Positions 7,020 through 14,286 of a DNA stretch of 14,286 nucleotides are shown piece after piece. Position numbers and translations under genes: made by a program. The notes under the pieces were generated by a model. The model searched no databases, had not been told where the DNA came from, and saw only the letters and a list, made by a program, of their open reading frames with translations. The stretch is from Stephanodiscus triporus (lineage: Eukaryota > Bacillariophyta > Thalassiosirophyceae > Thalassiosirales > Thalassiosiraceae), in contig JALLAZ010000933.1 of assembly GCA_036939755.1 (NCBI GenBank), forward strand, positions 1-14,286. The letters are read 5' to 3'. Positions within the stretch are counted from its first letter, which is position 1. Every line of letters begins with the position of its first letter.

Positions 7020-10000
7020 TTATTCATTTTCGATATCAAACTTTTTCAGCTTCTTCCTCAATTCGATTATCGGTTTGCGAGCTGTGCGCACAAGAGACGA
7101 AGGGAATCATGAGGAAGACAACGAGGCATAACACTTTTACTCAGTTTTTTTGGTTTTGGGTCGATGCACTCACCAGCTATCGAGTCAGAAAATCCCTTGT
7201 TGTGATAATGAAGCGAAGAATAGTAACGATGTTGGCGCAGTAAATCGGTCCTGGTAACCATGCCTATGAGCTGCTTGGTGTTATCCACGACCACTGGTAT
7301 GCAACCAACTATGGAGAGCGATCCAGTTTTATTGGCAGTGAGCAACAGAACCACCAAAAGTCGATCAATACATATGTGCAACTCACCATCTGCTTCCAGC
7401 AAAATATTCTCCACTTCGGCCATGGTTTGACTGGCCTCAACAGTCTGGACATGTTGCTTCATCCAGCCTTTAAGTGCGCTCTCCAATGGCCGGGATTCTG
7501 GCAGAGTCTTCCCCTCTGCCACCGCTTTTTCCATCTGCCGCATTCGTTTTTCCTGTTTGTTCAGCAGTCTCATCTTTGCCGCCGCCACCTCCTTGTACGA
7601 TACCAATCCAATGACGCGATTGTCGTCGTCTACCACAGGCAGCGCTCGAACGTCGTAGCGAATGAACAGGTCTTCCACCTGCTTCTCCGTCATCGATGGC
7701 TTCGCACTTAATACGGGACTTTGCATAAAGTCTCCTACCGTCAGCTGCTGCTCCAAGCTCGCGTCGATCAGCTCGTCGACCAAACCCTGGAGGACTCTCT
7801 TCGCCTCGCTCTCGTCCTCTAACTTGGCAGTCGCCGATGCAGCCTTGGGATGGTGGACAAAATTAGTGTGTCAGTCCATCAATAAGAAAAGCAAAGTCAA
7901 GGGGTAAATCGAGGCATCCAGTCACAGACCTTAGGGTGACCTCCGCCGTTGAATTTCTGAAAGAGAGTGTTGAGATTGACGTTTCTCACGTTGACTCCGG
8001 CTTTTACGCGACCAATTATCGTCATGGTGGAAGGTGTGCTTGGGGATTTCCCATGAATATCAGCACGGAGGGCTTCCAACTTCCTTTGTTCTTCCATATC
8101 ATTATAGAAATAGACGAACTAATTATTAACAGAAAAAATCAGCTAGTCAATCTGTCATAAATAAACGCAAGGCAAGGAAAAAATTTGATGTTGTATCACA
8201 TACCTCTTCAAAGTCGATTTTACCGTTGCTGTCTTTGTCCATTGAACAGTAAAGTAAGTCAAAATTCTCCTGTCGCCATATCACATTGCGGAGGATTGGT
8301 GAGAAAATGAAATAAGACGAAACAGGTGGACATGTTGTCTCTTAATACTACTCACCGGTGAAATCAAGAACCCTGCAGCAGTCAGAGCTTGGAAGATCTC
8401 ATCTTTATCTAGAAATCCGGACCGGTCTGTGTCGTAAAAGGCAAAAGTAGCAGCGAGCCTCTGCCTTTGGAACGCAACTTCGCCCCCCTTCCAACTTTCG
8501 GAATTGATCATGTGTGACCCAACACTCAGGTCAACACCAACTCCAGGGAGCAGCTGTGGCGCTTCTGTCAAACCTGCATCCCGGCTTGCAATAGCTTTAA
8601 CAGTCTTACGTTTTGCTTGTTGCAGTCTTTCGTTGGCATCTTTGCTCAGCTGTGTAGTGTTATTATTGTTGCCCTTCCCTTTAGACTTTCCTCCTCCGCC
8701 ACCATCTCCCCGTGTTGCTTCATAACATACAGCCAGCAGAAAAACATCGCTACTGCTCAAGTCAAGTGCATCTTTCGTTACAGTGGCAAGTCCTGGGATG
8801 AAACCATCGGCACTGATATAATTTGTGCATCGCAATAAAGATATAGTTGAAAAATGAGCTCACCGAATTCAGAGACACAACTTACAACTGCAAAACTCAC
8901 CTCAAAAGTACTGTTGATATCGTCACGCCGTGATGAGTCGTACTATTGATATTTATCAAAGCCTGTGTTAAGACGCCCTGCTGCTCTGCGCTCAAAGTCG
9001 GCATTGCATGCTCAGCGATTGCTGTCTGACTAGCTCCCATTTCCATTGCCCAACCAAGCATGATTGCGTCTTTCGGCGTCTATGGAAGGATTATAATGAC
9101 GGATGTGCGGATGTAAAATCTAGTAAGGTGAAGGGGGGGGTTCTATTCAAGGAAAACACACCACCTACCGTTGAATCATACACCAAACTACCGGTATCTG
9201 AATGAATCCCTAGGGCTAAAATTGTTGCCTCTGCTTGTGTCATCTCCACGCCCTTGTTTCTCAGTCTTTCTGCAATCATAGTAGAAACTGATCCGACGTG
9301 TTCAACAACGAAGTGCCTAGCTTCCTCGATATCACTCTCGGCATCAACATGATGATCGACAATGGTAACTCCCAGTTTGGCGTGAGGCAGGAGAATATCC
9401 GCAGGTCCAAGGCGATCTCGGCGTTGGGCATCAACCAATCCCACTCGTTGCAATCCCTCAGTAGGATTGTCACTTATGCATCCTTTTTTCATGTCACTAT
9501 CAGAAAATCCAGGCAGAGATTTGAGAGATCGGATAGGAAACAAATGCTTATGGAGTGATAGAAAACGTTGGACATCGGGGTGCGCTCCTCGAGGGAGGAC
9601 TACATAGGTGGGCAAAGGCCCGTGCACGACGCTTCCCCTCTCTTCCTCATCAATACCCTCGTCGTAAATACCTAAACTCCATAATTTTGCTAGTCCAATT
9701 GCTGACGCCAGGGTATCAAAGTCAGCCGTTATGTGCGTGCAAACAACGTTGTAGGGCGCCTCCCTATTCTCGTTGACGCTGGGTGGTGGCTGCTCTTCCA
9801 TTGTGGCGGCGGTGGAGCTCATGTGACTCTCATCAAATCGATTGTTAGATGGATTGTGTGATGGTTTTGTCTTTGGTCGAGGCTGTAGAGTATCACTGAT
9901 TTGTGTGGTGAACTGATTGGAATTAGAGGTGGGTGGCTGGTGACTACCCTCCGAGATATCTTCTGAGCCTATATTTTCTCGAACTTCATTTTCGTTTTTT

Positions 10001-10599
10001 ATCCCTCCTTTGATTTTGAGCACTCTTTCTTCGCCCTGTAAAGAGAAGGCGCTGGTAACGAGGCCGTTTTCTCTAGGTTTTGCACGCCCACGTCGTTTTT
10101 TGTCCTCGTTCCTAGGCCCCTTGATCCCTACGGTCTGCTCAATAAAGTCAACTAATTTCACTGGTCCCTTTTCTTTGTTTTTGTCGATCCTACTTGAGTG
10201 CCGGGTGAGCGCATCAAACAGTCGATCAAAATATGCGTCGTCTTCTATTTCTACGTCATGTCTAAATTCTGCGTTTTCGATCAACCCGTCCCCTTGCGAG
10301 GGTGTTGATTCAATCATTGACGATGATGTGGTAGTCGGAGACAATAAAATATCCTGATCACTACTAATATTCCCATCAGTCGAACCACGCGATGTGCTCG
10401 ATCTTGGGAGAAATCTCACGATGGATGTTTCCCCAAATGATGCAAATCCTTGAACGAACGGACTTTTCGAAGTTCTCAGCACTTTTGGAGATGATGACGA
10501 AGATGAGGGTGAACGAAAAGTGAACCCAGCTCGGCGATCACTACGTTGTTTGCTGCCACTGGATTCGACCAATATGAACAATATTGTTGCTAGGATCAT
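7020..10599 (-). CDS. DHH-DHHA1 phosphoesterase with embedded EF-hand pair and two CBS domains (8 exons)
   Basis: Exons (gene order): 10599-9169, 9079-8901, 8812-8356, 8269-8204, 8118-7930, 7843-7387, 7308-7174, 7081-7020. The introns are 78-92 bp, all GT-AG, and the exons join into one 991-aa frame. Residues 1-285 are a hydrophobic start (MILATILFILV) and Ser-rich disordered leader, possibly a targeting sequence. The DHH domain has H289/D293/D295 (THITADFD), D390 (GLVDAQ), D415-H416-H417 (VDHH) and D468 (HSDTGS), which are all the metal ligands expected of the superfamily. DHHA1 spans about 537-790 with GGGH at 769-772. Between two of its strands lies an insert with a Gly/Lys/Asn run and two EF-hand loops, D664-E675 and D700-E711, exactly 36 residues apart. 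CBS domains are at about 808-865 and 897-955 (YDVRALPVVDDDNRVIGLVS; CIPVVVD...IGMVTRTDLL). The architecture matches bacterial DHH-CBS-tRNA nucleotidyltransferases, but the nucleotidyltransferase head is absent: the protein ends about 35 residues after CBS2. A substrate cannot be named; DHH enzymes cleave phosphoester or phosphoanhydride bonds with Mn/Mg. ATG 10599 is preceded by an in-frame stop. Confidence 0.9.
8204..8462 (-). other. EF-hand pair encoded across exons 3 and 4 of the DHH gene
   Basis: Loop 1 reads DTDRSGFLDKDE (residues 664-675) at the end of exon 3. Loop 2 reads DKDSNGKIDFEE (700-711) and fills the end of the 22-codon exon 4 (8269-8204). Each has the canonical ligands at positions 1, 3, 5, 9 and 12, and the Gly at position 6. 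The entering helix of loop 1 (RLAATFAFY) and the exiting helix of loop 2 (FVYFYNDMEEQRK, exon 5) are also right for an EF-hand. The flanking introns are 86 and 85 bp, both in phase 0. Calcium binding is expected from the family and has not been shown. Confidence 0.9.
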
Positions 10600-11361
10600 T
10601 GTTCAAGGTTGACGTGTTGACCCCAACTTTGACTCCTACTATTCAGTCTTCTCCTCCCTGTCGAGGGGCTCCCTGAAGAAGTGGGCGGCGGATGTCGTCA
10701 AAAGTGAGACCAAATAAATGCACTTGTTGCGCTGGGCTGTAGAACCAGGAGGTCGTCTGTATGTACCGGGGCGCGGCAGGGGCCGGCCGCCGCGGGGGAA
10801 CTTCCATCCTGGGGGGGTCCTGATGATGTGTCTGTCCGTCTCATGTAATGAAGGGAGATTTGGCAGTACTCTACCATACGTACGATACTTAGGAAGAGGG
10901 CGCAAGAGGGAACAAGAGAAAAGAGGAGTGGAAACTAGGAGTACACTCTTCGAAACAGGAGGAATTGTGAGCTTTACCAAGACCGGGAGGGGTTTAAGTG
11001 CCTGTTTACAGGTGGGTACGATATTGGACTATCGTACGAGTTTAAGCCCTAACTTGTCTCGCCCCTTTTCTTACATCGACACAACTAAAAACCACCGATC
11101 GGACATAATTAGTTCTAACTCCGTCAAAACCCATAAATAGCATCAGTCTCATCATCTCATCTTGTAGAGCATTGTCTTGCGGTCATTTTGGTATGCGATA
11201 GTCTGGGTTTACTATGTTTTCCGGCTCTCGTGCAATAAAAAATGCACCCGCCCGCGGGGTGTAAGAAATGCAATTTCGCCGCATTTTGCCATATCTTACC
11301 CCAAGACTCGATGCAAACAATCATTCCTCATCATGTCTAGTGATGATAATTATGTTACAAA
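10600..11361. other. Intergenic between divergent genes
   Basis: This probably contains the promoters of the DHH gene (to the left) and of the + strand gene starting at 11362. Seen: a GC-rich patch with CCGGCCGCCGCGGGGG near 10784, a TACGTA at 10877-10882, and CCATAAATAG at 11131-11140, which could be a TATA element for rightward transcription. Overlapping frames at 10639-10980 (-) and 10718-11140 (+) have no recognisable content. A 32-codon frame from ATG 11242 has a Cys pattern (CKKCNFAAFC), but it is too short to call. Confidence 0.45.
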
Positions 11362-11875
11362 ATGCGCAACGACGGCAGCCAGGGGGACGGCGGCGACATC
11401 GAAGACGTCAAGCCGACGTTTGACAAGAGGGCAGGAGATGAGTACGGCGGAGGCAGGAGCAGCGGCGGCGGCAGCAGCAGCAGCAAGACAAGGAAGGCCG
11501 ACACGTGGAAGAGGCTGAATCAGAAGAAGAGGGATCGGAGGCGCGAGAATATGAAAATTGGAGTCGGCGTCGTCGGCATTGGCATAGAGGGGGGAGGGGG
11601 AGGGCAAGGGAAAGTCGCGAGGGACGATGATGGACGGGCGAAATATGATCAAAGGAAGAGGGTGTATGACAACGACGCAAACAGTCCCGCAATTCCACAT
11701 GAGGGGTCTTCACAAACAAGACTATGTTCAACGTCACGATAGATCTCAACGTCAACGATGACGATTGTCGTACATCGTTATTGTCGATCAAGTGCGTGGG
11801 AGGCGGGGTGACGATGGCAACAACGGCAGCGGCGGCACAGGAGGAGGAGGAGTTGGGAGGGGGAGCGGCAACATG
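11362..11875 (+). CDS. Low-complexity basic protein with a frame change near its end, unrecognised
   Basis: From ATG 11362 the frame has GC-rich third positions and reads as a hydrophilic protein: an acidic start (GDGGDIEDVKPTFDKRAGDE), a Gly/Ser stretch with AGC repeats, a strongly basic patch (KADTWKRLNQKKRDRRREN, a possible nuclear signal), then a Gly-rich run and RDDDGRAKYDQRKR. This frame would stop at 11742. The adjacent frame is open from 11703 and coding-like to a TGA at 11873-11875 (TMFNVTIDLNVNDDD, then an Ala run and EEEELGGGAAT). The two can be joined by a 59-bp GT-AG intron starting at GTGTATGAC (right after codons for QRKR) and ending in ACAAG before 11721, or by a one-base change in the GGGG at 11703-11706. 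No family recognised. In-frame stops precede the ATG. Confidence 0.45.
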
Positions 11876-12009
11876 AAGAGCGAACAGTGTAGTTATCCTC
11901 CCTATTAAAAACATCTCATCCCCCATGATACTCATTTCCATATTAATAATATGCATTATTATTACGATCGTGCTCAAATGCAAAAAACTTACATTTTGAC
12001 ACTCTGTCA

Positions 12010-12168
12010 TCAATAGTAGAGCATCGCCCAACCAAGTGCATGGGTAATTGTCCATGGTGTGGGGATGATGTTGATGTGCTGACTTTGGGCATCGCCCAGG
12101 TATTGGTGATGGTATGGGCCATCACGTTCGGACACCATGGTGCGCGCCAGAACAGTGCCCAAACCTGT
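12010..12168 (-). CDS. Doubtful terminal exon, unrecognised
   Basis: On the minus strand, an acceptor-like CTCCGCAG (ending at 12169) precedes an open stretch to a TGA at 12010-12012. It encodes TGLGTVLARTMVSERDGPYH and then HQYLGDAQSQHINIIPTPWT plus a short aromatic end. It could also start at ATG 12138, giving 42 aa. The upstream exon is not found; the minus sequence between 12190 and 12300 has stops in all frames. The plus strand is open over the same bases (KCMGNCPWCGDDVDVLTLGI and onwards, to a TAA near 12180). At most one reading can be right, and I cannot decide which. Confidence 0.22.
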   Translation of the reverse strand, partial: TGLGTVLARTMVSERDGPYHHQYLGDAQSQHINIIPTPWTITHALGWAMLYY

Positions 12169-12632
12169 CTGCGGAGGTAAAAAAAACTCACTTTAGCAAG
12201 TGATTTTCATACTCACCTACGTACGTGTACAGTAGATTCTATCACATAACCAAAATTCTCAATCTGACAGACAAGTTAGGGTTTAAACTTGTACTCTATT
12301 ATTTTTCTCTACCTAGAAACTGTACGTACCAGTACTAGCGTAATATTAGGACGAAATGAGTCTAGCAACCAGAATATTGCCCAGTTGTCATCGACCCACA
12401 CACAAAAACTGTTCCCTGACCCCATGCACAGATGCCCCTATGAGGTTTTTGTCTTATTCAGCGAGATGGCGGAGAACGACGCCTCAGCCATCGTCGGTTG
12501 CCCGGCCCGACTAGTTTTAATTTAGGACGCTTTGAATTCCTACGTACAATGTACGGCACTTCCCATAGAAATCTGGGGGGAAACAAAAAAATCGGGAAAA
12601 GTAATGTTCAGTCTCCCCTAATTTGATGGAAA

Positions 12633-12652
12633 GCAATGCAATGCAATGCAAT
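12633..12652. repeat. (GCAAT)4 microsatellite
   Basis: Four perfect copies of GCAAT, followed by GGCAACAT. It lies in AT-rich intergenic DNA. Confidence 0.85.
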
Positions 12653-12754
12653 GGCAACATATTAATGATTGCAATACATTACTATCGGATCAATAATCGC
12701 TCATTCTATAGTTTATTTGCGGGAAAAAGCCTCGTCGACTAAAAAAAACGCCCC

Positions 12755-13680
12755 TCAGTCCGCTGCACCCTCAGCTTCATTGTCGGCCCTCTTCTCCTCC
12801 GGCGCGCCCTCAACCTCATCATCGACCTCCGGTGCTCCATAAGCTTCATCGTCAAGCTCAGAGAACAAAGCTACTAACTCTTCATGCCAAGTTGTCCCCC
12901 TCTTGATGTCCCCGAGCCATTTCACACAATCCCTTCCATTTTTAAAGCTACTGAATAATACCTTTGTATCATCAGTACTGTGCACCTCCCTTCCCCCACA
13001 CCCGTACTGTACCCCCGCCCTCCTCCCTTGCCTTCTCCATCCACCAGCGGAACAATGCGGATGCCACATGGCATCGGTTCCTCTTTCCTCTCCACTTTGA
13101 CGACCTTGGTATTTTTGTATATCCTCACCCCCCAACGCTCGACGGCATCTTCCAACCCGAGCGTAAGTCGAAGGGGATTCACCAATCCGCAATTCTGATC
13201 GTATATTCCGCCCTTGTACAGGCCGTTGCCGTCTACATCATCAACTGGCCTCCCCATTATCCCATTCACCTGCGCAGACATGAGACTTATCACTTTCACA
13301 GCCAGACGTGAATGAAATGCTCAACAGTGTCCCCTGAAATGTCTATTATGTTCACCACTGTTGCTCCCTCAAGAGGCTGAGATCTTTTGCGCCAATTGCG
13401 CCATTCGTGCCAACGAGACACTTGGCCATACAGTACTCGCTCAGTGCAAGTTGCGTGGGCAATTTGCATCACCCTGGGGATGGAATAACCATTTTCGATC
13501 ACCTGCACATGATCGACAGTCAGCCGTGTCATGAAAAAAAAAACAAAAGAGAAAACACAAAAACAAACCACAGCTCATACTAATTGAAACGTGTTGTCGA
13601 TCTGGATCCAATTCCTTCAGCCATCGACTCTGTGCACTGGTAGAGTCCTGGGGATGATCGGGTGGTGGTAGTTTGCTCAT
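12755..13680 (-). CDS. Small four-exon gene with a DAO-like (FAD oxidoreductase) segment
   Basis: Proposed exons: 13680-13591, 13502-13356, 13269-13045 and 12961-12755. The introns are 88, 86 and 83 bp, all GT-AG and phase 0, the same size as in the DHH gene, and the joined frame is 222 aa. Residues about 98-140 (GGIYDQNCGLVNPLRLTLGL, then EDAVERWGVRIYKNTKVVKV) resemble the family pattern in D-amino-acid oxidase/gamma-glutamylputrescine oxidase-like flavoproteins (a D...G.V.P..L..GL...AE..GV.I...T.V block). The N-terminal GxGxxG dinucleotide-binding motif and the C-terminal half of that family are missing. The end is acidic (APEVDDEVEGAPEEKRADNE). The first donor, GTTTCA, is weak. It may be a truncated copy, a part of a longer gene with exons I cannot see, or a protein of another function. 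Confidence 0.5.
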
Positions 13681-14026
13681 CTTTGGACGGTAAGTTGAGA
13701 TAGCTTACCACAAAGTTGACTGAACATTTAGTGTGTGTGGTTTTGAGCATTTTTTTCAGGGAACATAGAACTTTCGAACACCATAACTTAACAACTATTC
13801 AAAATTATTAGATGAAAAGTGGACCAGCGGAAAGCGCAGAACCTGAGGAACACCTCTGAAACTTGACGCGGTTTGCAGGGACAGGATGCCGAAGAGCTAT
13901 TAGTGCGAGCGTCCTGTTTAGTACTGTATATATGTTCAGTTTTAAGCGTCCTAAATTTACGCTAGTGCTGGTACGTACGAATTAATACGATGATGATTGT
14001 CAAAAGGATCCAGTCATGAAATTGAC

Positions 14027-14128
14027 CGGTCTAAACATTTTTACTGGTCTAAATTCGGACACCCCGAATAGAATTTATTTTATTTTGCATTTAGACCAGG
14101 TTTAGACCCAATTTATTCTGGTCTAAAT
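14027..14128. repeat. Cluster of CTGGTCTAAAT boxes in direct and inverted orientation
   Basis: CTGGTCTAAAT occurs at 14044-14054 and 14118-14128. Its exact reverse complement ATTTAGACCAG is at 14089-14099. Shorter matches are at 14028-14035 (GGTCTAAA) and 14101-14108 (TTTAGACC). Five boxes in 102 bp, three in one sense and two in the other, are unlikely by chance. Subterminal repeats of a small DNA transposon or a binding-site cluster are both possible. Confidence 0.8.
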
Positions 14129-14157
14129 CCGGCTTAAATAATTTAAGCAAATTTTGA

Positions 14158-14191
14158 CAGCCACCCACTAGAGTAACAGATTGGGTGGCTG
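14158..14191. repeat. Perfect 10-bp inverted repeat (hairpin)
   Basis: CAGCCACCCA at 14158-14167 and its exact reverse complement TGGGTGGCTG at 14182-14191 are separated by 14 nt. The stem could extend by one pair after a mismatch. A T-rich run begins about 20 nt further on. It may be an element end or an RNA hairpin; no gene is attached to it. Confidence 0.75.
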
Positions 14192-14286
14192 CCGTAATTC
14201 GATTTTCGGAGTTTTTTTGCTTTTTTTAGCGAAAAATAGCCCAAAGAGTTCCAGATTTAGCGAGTCCAGACTCGATACAAGGCCTC

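Larger units (their letters stand above)
11876..12754. other. Intergenic, largely without recognisable genes
   Basis: The region is AT-rich and contains three TACGTA palindromes (12218, 12323 and 12541), a short GCAAT repeat and one segment open in both directions (12010-12168, listed separately). A + strand frame at 12289-12525 has no recognisable domain, and no ATG-led frame of useful length is convincing. Confidence 0.5.
13681..14286. other. Intergenic, no gene seen
   Basis: No coding frame is supported. It may include the promoter of the four-exon gene on the left. The right half holds the inverted/direct repeat cluster and the hairpin listed separately, followed by a T-rich stretch (14210-14228). 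Confidence 0.5.

Noticed and set aside
7067..7081. End of the DHH gene at the unspliced stop in this region
   Set aside because: The preceding 92 bp have a GTGAGT donor and a GCACAG acceptor. Splicing gives a frame that ends at 7020 and continues the basic tail expected after CBS2.
12922..13044. Frameshift between two minus-strand frames in the DAO-like gene
   Set aside because: An 83-bp GT-AG phase-0 intron (12962-13044) joins the frames and matches the other intron lengths, so no sequence error or pseudogene lesion is needed.
14158..14191. tRNA gene
   Set aside because: Only a single stem is present; there are no D, anticodon or T-arm signatures.

Overview
The window looks like nuclear DNA of a unicellular eukaryotic alga, most likely a diatom or a related stramenopile. 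The genes are eukaryotic: a histone H3 variant, the general transcription factor TFIIE beta, and a split DHH-family phosphoesterase gene. The introns I can place by reading frame are uniformly short (78-92 bp, mostly with GT(A/G)AGT-like donors). Intergenic DNA is AT-rich and rich in TACGTA, while parts of the coding DNA are very GC-rich. The taxon is an inference, because no organelle or rRNA marker is present.

Layout from left to right. Positions 2-160 may be the tail of a gene that starts outside the window. Positions 478-1045 hold a nested tandem-repeat tract of 28-bp and 10-bp units. Position 1215 starts an intronless divergent histone H3 (+), followed by an imperfect 127-bp tandem duplication. 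An unrecognised charged protein of about 345 aa is on the minus strand (1981-3018, possibly with one more upstream exon). Positions 3019-4619 are mostly non-coding, with one open, coding-like stretch at 4196-4510. TFIIE beta (-) occupies 4620-6389 and carries a long Gly/Ala-rich insertion. A multi-exon gene (-) follows at 7020-10599. Its eight exons join into one 991-codon frame encoding a DHH / DHHA1 / two-CBS protein with a canonical EF-hand pair embedded in DHHA1.

The right third is sparser. A low-complexity basic protein gene (+) lies at 11362-11875 and changes frame near its end. A doubtful terminal exon is near 12010-12168. A four-exon gene (-) at 12755-13680 contains a short D-amino-acid-oxidase-like (DAO family) segment. 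The last 600 bp are non-coding, with repeated CTGGTCTAAAT boxes and a hairpin.

The genes do not form an obvious pathway. TFIIE beta and the DHH gene are head-to-tail on the minus strand with about 630 bp between coding ends, so TFIIE beta probably has its own promoter in 6390-7019. The two most notable items are the H3 variant, whose tail lacks Lys9, Lys14, Lys18 and Lys27 while keeping Lys4, Lys23 and Lys36, and the apparently calcium-binding DHH/CBS protein, which lacks the nucleotidyltransferase domain that normally follows the CBS pair in the related bacterial proteins.
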